A stretch of 64,000 nucleotides of DNA from Marinobacter nanhaiticus D15-8W (GTDB taxonomy: Bacteria > Pseudomonadota > Gammaproteobacteria > Pseudomonadales > Oleiphilaceae), in assembly GCF_036511935.1 (NCBI RefSeq), contig NZ_AP028878.1, positions 4,526,001-4,590,000 on the forward strand. The letters are read 5' to 3'. Both the position numbers and the translations under genes were made by a program. Below the pieces are notes generated by a model. It saw only the letters and a program-made list of their open reading frames with translations, did no database searches and was not told the DNA's origin. Within the stretch, counting starts at the first letter, position 1. Each line of letters opens with the position of its first letter. Shown one piece after another: positions 34,303-44,324 of this stretch.

Positions 34303-35685
34303 TCAAACCACCCTCACCAACTCCCCTCTTTCCCATCCAAGCCTTCCAACCTCAGCCACTTGCCGCCGCATCCCCGGCACAGGCCGGATCATATACAGAT
34401 CCCCATTCCGCCCCAGCAGTGATTTGGGCACGCCGCAGGCCCGCGCCAGGCTGGCATGGACTTCCATGTGTTCCGCCTCGCCGTGAACCGGAATTGCCAC
34501 GTCCGGTTGCACCCACTGGTACATGGCTCGCAATTCATCCTGGGCCGGGTGACCGGAGGCGTGGATGGGGAGGTCGGCGTCTTCGGCGGTGATCACTTCG
34601 ACGCCCAGCTCTTTGAGGTTGACGATCAGGGCGTCGATGGCCTCTTCGTTGCCGGGTATGGCGCGGGCGCTGAAGATGACGCGGTCGCCGGGTTCCAGCT
34701 CCACGTCGGGGTGCGTGCCCATGGCCATGCGGCGCAGGGCGGTACGGGGTTCGCCCTGGCTGCCGGTGGCGACGGCCAGCACTTCCTCCCGGGGGAGATA
34801 ACCCAGGTGGGACGGGTTGATCAGGTGGTCCTCTGCGTTCCAGACGCCCGCGGCTTTGGCGGCGCCGCTCATGTTGACCAGGGAGCGACCCAGCAGGCCC
34901 ATGTAGCGGTCGGTTGCCCGGGCGACGTTGGCGAGGGTGTGCAGGCGGGCGATGTTACTGCCGAAGCAGGCGACGATAACGCGGCCCGGTGCGTCCTTTG
35001 TTGCGGCCAGCAGGCCTTTTTCCAGAGCAGATTCGGAGGTGGAATGGCCGGCGACAGTGGCGTTGGTGGAGTCGCAGACCATAGCCGCCACGCCCTCCTT
35101 TGCCAGCGCCTTGAACGTACCCGGCGCGTAGCCATGGCCCACCAGGGGCTCGTCGTCCAGCTTCCAGTCGCCGCTGTGGAAGATGTTGCCGGCCGGGGTG
35201 CGGATCATCAGGGCGTTGGGGTCGGGGATGGAATGGGTCAGGGCCAGCCACTCCACCTGGAACGGGCCGATGGAGCGGCGCTCTTCCACGTCCACCACAT
35301 GGATCGGCACCCGGTGTAGCAGGTCAAACTCCGCCAGCTTACGGCGCAGGATCTCGGCGGTGAAGCGGCTGGTGTAGACGGGGCACTGCAACAGCGGCCA
35401 CAGGTAGGGCACCGCGCCCACGTGGTCCTCATGGGCGTGGGTGATGATCAGGCCCTCGAGCTGGTCCCGGCGGTCGGCGATAAAGGCGGGATCAGCCATC
35501 TGCACCGGCGGTTCGCCGCGCTGGTGTACCGTGCCGTCCGCTACCACCCGGCCGGGTCGGGGAAAGGTCACCCCGCAATCCACCATCAGCCACTGGCCAT
35601 CGTGGCCGTAGAGGTTGAGGTTCATTCCGATTTCGCCGGTGCCGCCGAGCGGCAGGAACCAGAGGTCGTGGTGGTCGGGCGTCAT
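34303..35685 (-). CDS. RNase J-like metallo-beta-lactamase ribonuclease
   Basis: This 460-residue protein starts with LWFLPLGGTGEIGMNLNLYG and has the zinc motif ITHAHEDHVGAVPYL (about residues 78-92), LTHSIPDPNALMIRT and IHASGHPAQDEL typical of the beta-CASP RNase J family. The C-terminal RNase J domain is missing (normal proteins are about 550 residues). In most gammaproteobacteria RNase J is absent, but short RNase J-like proteins of this type occur. It is a single-gene unit, minus strand. Confidence 0.85.
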   Translation of the reverse strand: MTPDHHDLWFLPLGGTGEIGMNLNLYGHDGQWLMVDCGVTFPRPGRVVADGTVHQRGEPPVQMADPAFIADRRDQLEGLIITHAHEDHVGAVPYLWPLLQCPVYTSRFTAEILRRKLAEFDLLHRVPIHVVDVEERRSIGPFQVEWLALTHSIPDPNALMIRTPAGNIFHSGDWKLDDEPLVGHGYAPGTFKALAKEGVAAMVCDSTNATVAGHSTSESALEKGLLAATKDAPGRVIVACFGSNIARLHTLANVARATDRYMGLLGRSLVNMSGAAKAAGVWNAEDHLINPSHLGYLPREEVLAVATGSQGEPRTALRRMAMGTHPDVELEPGDRVIFSARAIPGNEEAIDALIVNLKELGVEVITAEDADLPIHASGHPAQDELRAMYQWVQPDVAIPVHGEAEHMEVHASLARACGVPKSLLGRNGDLYMIRPVPGMRRQVAEVGRLGWERGELVRVV

Positions 35686-35854
35686 AGAATCCTTGGGGTG
35701 GCTGGATGGGAACGGAGGGTGAAAGGGTGCAGTGTAACGCAGATTCCGTGTGGGTCCGCCGACCCAACCAGCCGGTCAGAGCGGAGTGCGTTAGATAAAA
35801 CGAGGCAGAGCACATTAAAAGTTAAAGAAGCCTGAGTAAGAATATCTTCCGGGC

Positions 35855-36706
35855 CTATTTGAAATGTTCTTCGATTCGATCAGCCATTTCGCTTGCACCC
35901 GGAGCCTCCGGATTGACGACATGCAGAATAAGGTGTGATCCCGGTAATGTAGGGAGACCTGTGCCTGCCGGAACAACAACCGCATTCCCCGGCAGTGTGC
36001 TCTGCCCCAAGACGCCGATACCCAGCCCGGCGCTGATAGCAGCAGCCACGCCAAAAATGCTGCCACTGGTATAGGCAATACGCCACGGGGCACCTGTTTC
36101 CTGGACCCGATCCAAGGCCCACTGGCGCCACCAACACTGCTGGTCGAATAGCACCAAAGGCAGCTCGCCATCGGCTGGCAATTCGAACGTGCCTGACATG
36201 ACCCAAAGCGTCGGATCATAGAGCAGCGGCTTCCCTTCCCTATACCCACGATCTTCAACGAGGACGCCCAGGTCCAACGTGTTGGCCTTGAGCCCCCTGG
36301 CCAGTTGATCGCTGCTGGCACAGGTCACTTGTAGCTGAACCCTCGGCTGGCGCCGCTGAAACTGGCTGAGGAGTTTCGGCAATGCGGTGCCGGCGTATTC
36401 TTCCGGAATACCAACACGCAGGATACCCGCGGCAACATCAGCGTTATCGAACACATGCGCCGCATCGCTCATGGCCTCGCTGACCTTACGAGCATGCCGC
36501 AGGAGCTGTTCGCCAGCCGCGGTCGGCACCACACCCGTCCGATCCCTGATCAGAAGCTGGTGATTGGCCGCCGTTTCGAGTTGCTGGATTTGCATACTCA
36601 CTGCTGACTGGGTTCTATGCAGGCGTTGCGCCGCCAGGGTGAAGCTGCCGGCCTCCACGACCGCAACGAAGGTCACCAGCCAGTCACCTCGCAAGTTCGT
36701 TTTCAT
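35855..36706 (-). CDS. LysR-family transcriptional regulator
   Basis: This 283-residue protein has the LysR N-terminal helix-turn-helix (TFVAVVEAGSFTLAAQRLHRTQSAVSMQIQQLE region, about residues 10-45) and a periplasmic-binding-type effector domain. It is divergent from the permease gene at 36804 with a 97-base shared promoter region containing AT-rich GAATAAGATAAATTCG, a likely LysR site. It probably regulates that permease and itself. Confidence 0.87.
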   Translation of the reverse strand: MKTNLRGDWLVTFVAVVEAGSFTLAAQRLHRTQSAVSMQIQQLETAANHQLLIRDRTGVVPTAAGEQLLRHARKVSEAMSDAAHVFDNADVAAGILRVGIPEEYAGTALPKLLSQFQRRQPRVQLQVTCASSDQLARGLKANTLDLGVLVEDRGYREGKPLLYDPTLWVMSGTFELPADGELPLVLFDQQCWWRQWALDRVQETGAPWRIAYTSGSIFGVAAAISAGLGIGVLGQSTLPGNAVVVPAGTGLPTLPGSHLILHVVNPEAPGASEMADRIEEHFK

Positions 36707-36803
36707 CAGATATCCTGATACGCCGAATAAGATAAATTCGTTTTTCTTATCCTCACTCTACCCTCATCCTGACGCCATCCGAAAGTCATCGTGAGGAGGA
36801 GCC

Positions 36804-37760
36804 ATGCGGCTGTCGGGGGTCTGGCTGCTCTCAGCCCTGTTACTACTCATCGGGTCTTTCTGGCCACGGGCGGATGCGGGTTTCGCCTGGGCCGTCGGCA
36901 GTGAGCTAATCAAGCTTCTTCCACTGATACTCTTCGTGTCCTTGCTGGCGGGCTGGGCGGCGTCCGGTCGGTTGGTCGGTAAGATCAACGCCCTGCTGGA
37001 TCAAGGGCCGATGCGAGGCATCATCGTCGCGAGTGTTATCGGCGCCATTACACCTGTTTGCGGGATTGCCGTAGCCCCCATTGTTGCAGCCCTTCTGCGG
37101 CAAGGCCTTCCTTTGGGGGTTGCCATGGCCTTCTGGCTATCATCGCCCATCAGCGATCCCGGGATGATCGTTCTGACCGCCGGTATATTGGGGTGGGGCT
37201 TTGCAGTGGCGAAATTGTTCGCCGCACTCCTGTTAGGAGTAGTCGCGGGCGTTGTTGCGCTATGCGTCGAGAATCGTTTCCCGCATACCCGATGGCTCCG
37301 CAGCACCACGATATCGCCCGTTAGCGGGCCCGGTTGCCAAGCGTCTTCACCTACCCGTTGGTTCGATGAGGCGCTGGATACATTCTGGCTGGTGAGTCGA
37401 TGGCTTACCCTTGCCCTGATTATCGAGGCGCTACTAAGAAGCCAATTGGAAGGCTCCGGGCTTGCGACACTGCTGGGAACAGACAGCCGTTGGGCCGTAC
37501 CTCTAGCGGTTGCCGTCGGTGGGCCGCTCTACATCGAGAGCTACGCCGCGCTGCCGCTCCTCCGCGGGTTCATCGACGCCGGATTGTCTCCCGGCGCAGC
37601 CATGGCGTTTCTGATCTCCGGCGCGGCGATCAGCTTCTATGCTGCGATAGCAGTCTGGAGCCTGGTGAGACCTGTCGTCTTTGCACTCTACCTGACGTTG
37701 GGACTCATCGGCGCTTTGTTCATTGGGTGGGTTATCGATTCGTTGGGGTGGCTTGGTTAA
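36804..37760 (+). CDS. YraQ/ArsP-like permease
   Basis: This 318-residue protein has about eight to nine membrane helices arranged as two repeats. The repeats share GAITPVCGIAVAPIVAAL, WLSSPISDPGMIVL and a later FLISGAAISFYAAIAVWSLV. The family (PF03773) includes metal or metalloid efflux permeases such as ArsP. A GAGGAGG ribosome binding site precedes the ATG. The substrate is unknown; the divergent LysR gene is its likely regulator. Confidence 0.82.
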   Translation: MRLSGVWLLSALLLLIGSFWPRADAGFAWAVGSELIKLLPLILFVSLLAGWAASGRLVGKINALLDQGPMRGIIVASVIGAITPVCGIAVAPIVAALLRQGLPLGVAMAFWLSSPISDPGMIVLTAGILGWGFAVAKLFAALLLGVVAGVVALCVENRFPHTRWLRSTTISPVSGPGCQASSPTRWFDEALDTFWLVSRWLTLALIIEALLRSQLEGSGLATLLGTDSRWAVPLAVAVGGPLYIESYAALPLLRGFIDAGLSPGAAMAFLISGAAISFYAAIAVWSLVRPVVFALYLTLGLIGALFIGWVIDSLGWLG

Positions 37761-37825
37761 AGGAGGGAGGAGAAATAAATCTATAATCAGTGAGTTAAAA
37801 ACCCTGCTTCAGTTCAAAGGGGTAA

Positions 37826-37861
37826 ACCGGGACGAAACAGCCAGATCGCTTTCGTCCCGGT
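37826..37861. other. 12-bp perfect hairpin downstream of permease
   Basis: ACCGGGACGAAA (37826-37837) pairs perfectly with TTTCGTCCCGGT (37850-37861) across a 12-base loop. It lies between two convergent genes and lacks a T-run, so it may protect 3' ends or act as a bidirectional weak terminator. Confidence 0.55.
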
Positions 37862-37910
37862 AGGCGGAGTAACTCTACTGAGAGTATTCTATTGAGAATT
37901 CAAGGGGCAG

Positions 37911-37972
37911 GAGTCAGATCGAATTAATTTTGACCAGCCCGCAGCCGCCAAGCCCCCCTACCCCGCAGACTC
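37911..37972. repeat. Dispersed TCAGATCGAATTAATTTT repeat
   Basis: GAGTCAGATCGAATTAATTT then TGACCAGCCCGCAGCCGCCA and CCTACCCCGCAGACTCC. It matches the 32479 copy over its whole length. It sits between the convergent permease and DUF418 genes. Confidence 0.75.
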
Positions 37973-37990
37973 CAGGGCCAACCACCTCAT

Positions 37991-39157
37991 CTATCTAAGC
38001 AACCTTGGACGTTTGCGTTTTATCTGCCAGCGCCAGAGCCATTCCAGCGGCCCCTGGGTGAATATCCGGAGCCAGACAGCGCTGAATATCATCTGGCCGA
38101 CGAAGAACATCCCGGAAAACAGCATCAGTGCGGCGAGGGAAAGGGAGGCGAAACGATCGCCCCACATGCCATAGAACACGCAGATGCAAATGGCCGACTG
38201 CAGGATATAGTTGGTGAGAGCCATGCGGCCGGTCGGGGCGAGGGCCGAGCGAACTGCCCGGGTCAATAGCCCGTTCCCCCGCCACCACAGCAAAAGAATC
38301 GCCCCGTAGCCCATGGCGAGCATTGGCGGCGCGCCTACCTCCCCGACAAGCTTGACCATCTCACTCGTCAGGGTATCCTCCGTCAGCTTTACCTCCGCCA
38401 TGGCCAGCGCGGTGCCCAACACCAGCCCCGCCAGTGCCACCGCAACCAATAGCCGGACGTGGCCCGAATCGCGCTCAGCCAAGTGTAGGCGGGCAGCGGC
38501 AGCCCCGAATAAGAACATGGCCATTACCCGCAGGGGCCGCAGATGTTCAATGCGGTCCAGGAACACGCTGACACTCAGATAGGCATTGGCTTCGACCACC
38601 TCCGGGTAGCTCCCCCCACTCAAGGCAGGAACATTCTCCTGCAGGAGGCGCAGTGACAGACTGCCTCCCAGATCCGCTAGTCCCAATCGAGGGGCAAACC
38701 AGAGCGCCACACCCGTTATCATCAAAAGGGCAACACCGCAGGCAGCCAGTATGGACGCCCGAACGCTCAGAAAGGCGCCGAGGAAGAACCCCATCGCCCC
38801 ATACAGCATGAGGATGTCCCACGGCGAAAATAGCAGGGAGTGCGCTGTGCCAATAACCAGCAGCCCCAGCATGCGCTTCAAGTGGTAGCGGACGGGCCCA
38901 TGCTGCACGCGCTCGGCCAGCATCATGAAGCTGTAGCCGAAAAGCAGGGAGAACAGGCTGTAGAACTTGGCGCGCACCAAGATGTCCAGCCAGGTGGCTA
39001 TGGGTTCGTCCCATTCTGACCAGGCTAACGCCTGCCTTGTTTCGGAGGCGACAAACCCCCAACCCGAAAATACCTGGATGTTGATGAGAAGGATCCCGAA
39101 GATGGCAAACCCTCGAAGGGCGTCCAGACTGTCAATACGTCCACTTTCGCTCGCCAT
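37991..39157 (-). CDS. DUF418 membrane protein (YeiB family)
   Basis: This 388-residue protein with about ten membrane helices starts GRIDSLDALRGFAIFGILLIN, the family hallmark, and ends with TGRMALTNYILQSAICICVFYG and WLRIFTQGPLEWLWR, typical of the DUF418 C-terminal domain. The function of the family is not established; an acyl-transfer or transport role is often suggested. Single gene on the minus strand. Confidence 0.87.
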   Translation of the reverse strand: MASESGRIDSLDALRGFAIFGILLINIQVFSGWGFVASETRQALAWSEWDEPIATWLDILVRAKFYSLFSLLFGYSFMMLAERVQHGPVRYHLKRMLGLLVIGTAHSLLFSPWDILMLYGAMGFFLGAFLSVRASILAACGVALLMITGVALWFAPRLGLADLGGSLSLRLLQENVPALSGGSYPEVVEANAYLSVSVFLDRIEHLRPLRVMAMFLFGAAAARLHLAERDSGHVRLLVAVALAGLVLGTALAMAEVKLTEDTLTSEMVKLVGEVGAPPMLAMGYGAILLLWWRGNGLLTRAVRSALAPTGRMALTNYILQSAICICVFYGMWGDRFASLSLAALMLFSGMFFVGQMIFSAVWLRIFTQGPLEWLWRWQIKRKRPRLLR

Positions 39158-39347
39158 TCCCGCTGCTCCCCGCGATTGGTTTTCTGTCCGTGCTTAACCG
39201 TTATACCCCGATACCCTGTCTAGCTGTTTTAACCGACGATGGCCAGATAGCTACCATGTTGTAACCGTCCTTCCATTGACACCCGGTTGAACCAGCAAGC
39301 AGCATCATAAACATCAGGATTCTCAAGCCATGCAAACAGGGAGGCCC

Positions 39348-40409
39348 ATGAACCTGCGATCTATCTTCCCGCGTACCGGTATGGCGCTGCTGGCTCTCCT
39401 GGTTTTCACCTCAGGGGCCGTGGCCCAGACCGATGACTGGCGCCCGGTTCTGCAAAAAGAGATCGAACGCATCGACCAGACATTCTCTGGCGATCTAGGG
39501 GTATACATCCGACATCTGGGTAACGGTCGGGAGATTGCCCACAACGCCGACCAGGACTGGTATCTGGCGTCTACCATCAAAGTCCCCCTTGCCATCGTAT
39601 TGATGCAACGCGCCGAGGACGAGGACCTGGATCTCGAGCAGAAGCTCACGCTACGGGCCTCTGATTATGTCGACGGTACGGGGGACCTGCTGTGGGTCGA
39701 CCCCGGTGCCCGTTACAGTCTGGAAGAGCTCAACAGACGATCGATTGTCGACAGCGACAGCACCGCAACGGATATGTTGATCCGTTTCCTTGGCGAGGAA
39801 TCGTTCAATGAAGAGGTTGCACGCCTGGTCCCTGCAGGCCTGGGGCCGATTACGACCATTCTCCAGGTGCGCTATGACGCTTACAGCGAAGTTCACCCCA
39901 GCGTTTCAAGGCTGAGTAATAGGGATTTTATTGATCTGAAAACCGCCCATACCTACAAGGCGCGTTACGATATGCTGCTGGAAAAACTCGACATTTCCGT
40001 CAGCGAAGCGCATGCCGGTAGCGTGCGCGAAGCCTTCGAACGCTATTACCAGCGGGGGATCAACTCGGGCAATCTCGAAGTCTTCGGGACCTTACTGGAA
40101 GAATTGGTTCAGGGTGAACTTTTAAATGAGGCTCACACAGACCGGCTACTGGGTTATCTCTCCGAAATCACAACTGGCGACCGCCGTATTGCAGGCGGAT
40201 TGCCCTCAGGCGCCCCTTTTGCCCACAAAACCGGGACCCAGGTAGCTCGCTCCTGTGATATCGGCCTCCTCAATTCCCAGCAGCCCGATGAAGCAGTTAT
40301 AGTCGCCGCCTGTGCGAGAAATTACGCCGCGTTGTCGGAAGCGGAAAAGGCCTACCAGGCCATCGGCAGGGCGTTAGATGAGGCAGGCCTCGTGGGGAAT
40401 GCAGACTGA
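39348..40409 (+). CDS. Exported class A beta-lactamase-like serine hydrolase
   Basis: This 353-residue protein has a signal peptide (to about GAVAQ) and the penicillin-binding fold: Ser75-x-x-Lys78 in YLASTIKVPLA, SDS in IVDSDSTATDML in place of the usual SDN, and the KTG triad in APFAHKTGTQV. The SDN-to-SDS change and the 40-residue extra region before it make classical lactamase activity uncertain; a peptidase or lactamase-related role is equally possible. The ATG at 39348 after GGGAGG is preferred to 39330. Confidence 0.8.
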   Translation: MNLRSIFPRTGMALLALLVFTSGAVAQTDDWRPVLQKEIERIDQTFSGDLGVYIRHLGNGREIAHNADQDWYLASTIKVPLAIVLMQRAEDEDLDLEQKLTLRASDYVDGTGDLLWVDPGARYSLEELNRRSIVDSDSTATDMLIRFLGEESFNEEVARLVPAGLGPITTILQVRYDAYSEVHPSVSRLSNRDFIDLKTAHTYKARYDMLLEKLDISVSEAHAGSVREAFERYYQRGINSGNLEVFGTLLEELVQGELLNEAHTDRLLGYLSEITTGDRRIAGGLPSGAPFAHKTGTQVARSCDIGLLNSQQPDEAVIVAACARNYAALSEAEKAYQAIGRALDEAGLVGNAD

Positions 40410-40496
40410 GGAATATTGAGCGAGTCTTGGGCTCTGATTGATTTAATTCCGACTCGCCTTCCTCGGTTTTCGGGGTCAGATCGAATCGTTGTAGCA

Positions 40497-42389
40497 TCAA
40501 GTCTGGACTCGATTCCGACCGGCATGCTTGGCGGCGTATAGCGCCAGGTCCGCCCGGCGAACCAGAGCATCGAGGCTGCAATCCTGGTCCCACTTGGCGA
40601 TACCGAAACTCGCCGTAACGTGAAGCACCAAGCCGCCATAGTCGATCGGCGTTGCCGCAATCTGGGCACGGATACGGCCGGCGATAGACTTAGCCTCGCT
40701 CTCGCTGACGTCTGCAAGCAATATAAGGAACTCTTCCCCACCAACGCGTCCGAAAAGGTCGCCCGGTCGCATGTTTTCCAGTACCGGCTTAACGATCTGA
40801 CGGAGCACTTCATCCCCCGCCTCATGGCCATAGCTATCGTTGATGCTCTTGAAGTGGTCCAGATCCAGCGAAATCAGGACAGCGGTGCGACCATCCAGCT
40901 TCAGCCTGTGCAGCTCCCGCTCCCCAAGGTCGTAAAAATGACGACGGTTGGCGATGCCTGTCAGCACATCTGTATAGGCCATTGTCTGAAGTCTCTGGTT
41001 AGCGGCACACAAGGCTGCATTGGACGCCTCAACGGATCTTGTGCGCTGCTCCACTTTTTCTTCCAGCTGTACATTCTGCTGCTGCAGCGCGTTCGTAGCT
41101 TCCCGCAGGCGTTGCTCAGTTTCCCGCTGGTCGGTCAGGTCATGCTGAATACCAATATAATGCGTGACCTGTCCGGTAACGTCGTGAACCGGTGCCAAGC
41201 TGAGCTCAATCCATATTGGCTGCCCGCTTTTCGTATAGTTCTGGAGCTGCACTCTACAGGCGGTTCTCTCTCTCAGCGCCCACCTGACGGTTTCGAGCGC
41301 GGCCTCATCCCGGTGCCCACCCTGGAGAAAACGGCAATTTCGGCCAAGAACCTCCTCTTTCCGGTAGCCAAACAGCTCTTCGAATCTCGGATTTACCCAG
41401 GACAGCGGCATGTCGCGAGATGTCATATCCGCGATACTGATTGCGTCGTTACTGGCGAGCATTGCCCGCTCCTGCAGAAGCAGGGAATTTCGCTGGCGCC
41501 TCAGCTCCTGCGTGAGGACCGAAAGCCCGATCGAAACGGTGCTGAGCACCGCCAAGTATTCCTGGGTCAACCAGACAGCGTATTGAGGTGACGCCTGTGC
41601 ATAAGGGTGGGCGCCACGAACGAGATAGACAATCGCCATCCCGGCAATGATTGCGATTGTGCCGGCGGTCGCCAGCGTAGCAAAGCGAGTGGCTATCCAT
41701 ATGGCGAAAGGGAGCACGATAATCGGGGTTAGATGGAACTGGAGGTCCCCCAGGGAAGTGCTGTTGAAGGCATAGAGACAAGTAAAGACCAGTCCGCCCC
41801 ACACCAACGCCAGCTCCCCGGATCTGGCCCGATCGATACGCCAATTGCCCTTCAGGCTATGCCACACGGAAAGCAGCAACGGTGTCAGTAAAAGCAAGCC
41901 AAGAGCATCCCCGAACCACCAAAGCCGCCAAAGGGCGAAGAAAGAGTTGTCCGTACGCCCCAGCGCCACGTAAATCCCCGCGCCAATGATGGCCGCAAAT
42001 GCCGATGCGACTAGCGGCGCAGACACCAAAAACACCGACAACTGTCGCACCGTCTGAAAACTGAAGCCCTCACCGGCGAACCTGCGGATCAAAAAGGCCG
42101 CAAGCACAGCCTCGAACAGGTTGGTAAAGGCAAACCCTACGGCGGCCCACAGAGGGAAGGCCGGTACATCCGCAACGCATTCGGCAACGATTACGGCGAC
42201 GGCTATTAACCACCATTCCCTCCGGGGGGTGATCAGCAGAGCCGTTAACAGGACGGCATTGGGGGGCCAGATAATGGCGATGCCGTCAGGCGTGATGGTT
42301 TGTGTGACACCGACCCAGGCGCCGATGAAGTAGAGGATGCCTGTGAGACAAGCAAGAACAATAGCTTTGGAGCCAGTAAACTCTGCCAT
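40497..42389 (-). CDS. MASE1-PAS-GGDEF diguanylate cyclase
   Basis: This 630-residue protein has an N-terminal eight-helix MASE1 sensor (about residues 10-300), a PAS/PAC domain (MTSRDMPLSWVNPRFEELFGYRKEEVLG, FLQGGHRDE, 310-430), a coiled coil and a C-terminal GGDEF domain (about 465-630). The active motif is GGEEF and an inhibitory-site RPGD lies five residues before it, so it should make cyclic di-GMP and be subject to product inhibition. It stands alone on the minus strand. Confidence 0.9.
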   Translation of the reverse strand: MAEFTGSKAIVLACLTGILYFIGAWVGVTQTITPDGIAIIWPPNAVLLTALLITPRREWWLIAVAVIVAECVADVPAFPLWAAVGFAFTNLFEAVLAAFLIRRFAGEGFSFQTVRQLSVFLVSAPLVASAFAAIIGAGIYVALGRTDNSFFALWRLWWFGDALGLLLLTPLLLSVWHSLKGNWRIDRARSGELALVWGGLVFTCLYAFNSTSLGDLQFHLTPIIVLPFAIWIATRFATLATAGTIAIIAGMAIVYLVRGAHPYAQASPQYAVWLTQEYLAVLSTVSIGLSVLTQELRRQRNSLLLQERAMLASNDAISIADMTSRDMPLSWVNPRFEELFGYRKEEVLGRNCRFLQGGHRDEAALETVRWALRERTACRVQLQNYTKSGQPIWIELSLAPVHDVTGQVTHYIGIQHDLTDQRETEQRLREATNALQQQNVQLEEKVEQRTRSVEASNAALCAANQRLQTMAYTDVLTGIANRRHFYDLGERELHRLKLDGRTAVLISLDLDHFKSINDSYGHEAGDEVLRQIVKPVLENMRPGDLFGRVGGEEFLILLADVSESEAKSIAGRIRAQIAATPIDYGGLVLHVTASFGIAKWDQDCSLDALVRRADLALYAAKHAGRNRVQT

Positions 42390-42543
42390 GCGTTACTCTT
42401 TGGCCGTTTAGGGGTTAAAAGGGTCTTAAATGGGTCAGAGCACGTGCACATTAATTCCGTTTCCTCCGCGCATCAAACGATCTACGCAGCCCCACCGTGA
42501 AAAAGTAGGTAGCGCACAAACGCCTTATGCGCGAATCCACTCG

Positions 42544-43473
42544 CTACCCAAGCGGTTCAGTAACAGCGGCGTGTTCCCCGCCTTCCGTTAGTGCGTATTC
42601 ACTTGGCGGCATGCCCACATGGCGCGAGAAGGCGACACTGAAGGTGCTGGCCGAACTATAGCCAACGTGTTCAGCCACATCGGCTATGCGAATTTGGCTC
42701 TGTTTCAAGAGCTGCTTAGCCAGAGCCATTCTCCATGCTAGCAGGTAGGCCATTGGCGAGAGGCCGACGGTGCGAACGAACCTCTCAAAGAATGCCGAAC
42801 GGGACAAGGCTGCTTCCTGTGAAAGCTCCGCAACAGTCCAGGCATAGGCTGGTCGTTCATGTATGGCGCGAATGGCGTTGGCAATGCGGATATCGGCAAG
42901 CCCAAGGACAAGACCGGGTGACGCCGAGGTGCCCGTCGTACATCGCAGGGCTTCGATCAGCAGCACCTCCAACAATCGGGAGAGGACCTCTTCCCGTGCC
43001 GGCCGTTGTGCACGGGACTCATCTCCAACCAACTTCACCAGCATGCCCAGCCTGTGCTCGCCACGGATATGGATAAACTTGGGTAACAGCGAGACCAGTA
43101 AGGCCACATCCGGTGATTCGAAATCGCAGTGCCCCACCACCATCCGCAAGTCAGGCGGAGCGTCCTGGAGTCCAACCCTGAATTCGCCGTCACCGACCGC
43201 AATGGGCTGCATTTCGATGTCCTGGAGTGGCGATTCAAGGCTGGACATGTCGATACGATCCGCTGCAGGCACCAGCACGAAATCGCCGGGCTGGAGCTCA
43301 AGAGGCTCGTGCCCGTTCACCGAGAAATGGGCCCCGCCGTCCAATACGATGCAGTAGAACGGCCGCCCGTGGTCCGACCGCTTTATGCGCCACTGGCCAG
43401 CACCGGAGACCACCTTGGAAAAGCGAGCGTTGGGTCTGAGCAGCGAGACCACTTCCGCAAGCGGATCGATCAT
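42544..43473 (-). CDS. AraC-family regulator (cupin N-terminus)
   Basis: This 309-residue protein has an N-terminal cupin-like sensor (FYCIVLDGGAHFSVNGHEPLELQPGDFVLVPA) and a C-terminal double helix-turn-helix (WTVAELSQEAALSRSAFFERFVRTVG, IADVAEHVGYSSASTFSVAFSRH). It is divergent from the SDR gene at 43575 across 101 bases and probably controls it. Confidence 0.87.
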   Translation of the reverse strand: MIDPLAEVVSLLRPNARFSKVVSGAGQWRIKRSDHGRPFYCIVLDGGAHFSVNGHEPLELQPGDFVLVPAADRIDMSSLESPLQDIEMQPIAVGDGEFRVGLQDAPPDLRMVVGHCDFESPDVALLVSLLPKFIHIRGEHRLGMLVKLVGDESRAQRPAREEVLSRLLEVLLIEALRCTTGTSASPGLVLGLADIRIANAIRAIHERPAYAWTVAELSQEAALSRSAFFERFVRTVGLSPMAYLLAWRMALAKQLLKQSQIRIADVAEHVGYSSASTFSVAFSRHVGMPPSEYALTEGGEHAAVTEPLG

Positions 43474-43574
43474 AACCGGACTCCTGCTAAAGAAATGCGG
43501 ACTTTTAGATGTCGTTAGTACGGCCCAGGACGCCTATTGTGTTGGCTCACTCACATACGACACAAGGTCCCCTA

Positions 43575-44315
43575 ATGAAAACAGTAATGATCACCGGCTG
43601 CTCCTCCGGCTTCGGTCTGGCAATCGCCCGTCACTTCCTCCGCCACAACTGGAAGGTCATCGCCACTATGCGGGTCCCGCGAGAGGACGTACTGCCCCAA
43701 TCCGATCACCTGCGGGTCATGGCTCTCGACGTTACGGACCCGAGCAGCATTCGCCGGGCTCTGGAAATGGCAGGCCCTATCGACATTCTCGTCAACAATG
43801 CGGGCATCGGCGCAGCCTGTCCCTTCGAGCTCACCTCACTGGAGCAGTCACGTGCGCTCTTCGAGACCAACACGTTTGGAACCATCGCGATGACACAGGC
43901 CGTACTGCCTCAGTTCCGCGAACGCCGAGCCGGTGTCATCATCAATATCAGCTCGAGCGTCACGCTGGCAGCGTTGCCGTTGGTCTCGGTGTACAGTGCG
44001 AGCAAGGCGGCCGTAAATGCCCTCACACGATCAATGGCGGTGGAGCTTGCGCCGTTCGGCATACGGACGCACCTGGTATTGCCGGGTCGGTCGCCAGAGA
44101 CGCAGTTTGGTGCCAATGCGCATTTCGCGGGAATGGATCATGAAGCCTACGCGGACTTCGCACAGCATACACTCGCCGGCATGAGGGAAGCCTCGGGACC
44201 GGTGACTTATGCCACCAACGTCGCCGAAGCGGTCTGGCTTGCGGCAACCGACCCATCGTCACAGCTTGAGATTCCCGCCGGCGAGGATGCGATTATGATG
44301 GCTGACGCGGGTTAA
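43575..44315 (+). CDS. Short-chain dehydrogenase/reductase
   Basis: This 246-residue classical SDR has MITGCSSGFGLAIARHF (NAD(P) loop), VNNAGIGA, the catalytic Ser in INISSSVTLAALP and YSASKAAVNAL (Tyr-x-x-x-Lys). The substrate is unknown. The ATG at 43575 follows AAGGT; a longer frame from 43509 runs into the divergent promoter. The AraC-type gene upstream is its probable regulator. Confidence 0.87.
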   Translation: MKTVMITGCSSGFGLAIARHFLRHNWKVIATMRVPREDVLPQSDHLRVMALDVTDPSSIRRALEMAGPIDILVNNAGIGAACPFELTSLEQSRALFETNTFGTIAMTQAVLPQFRERRAGVIINISSSVTLAALPLVSVYSASKAAVNALTRSMAVELAPFGIRTHLVLPGRSPETQFGANAHFAGMDHEAYADFAQHTLAGMREASGPVTYATNVAEAVWLAATDPSSQLEIPAGEDAIMMADAG

Positions 44316-44324
44316 AAACGCGAA

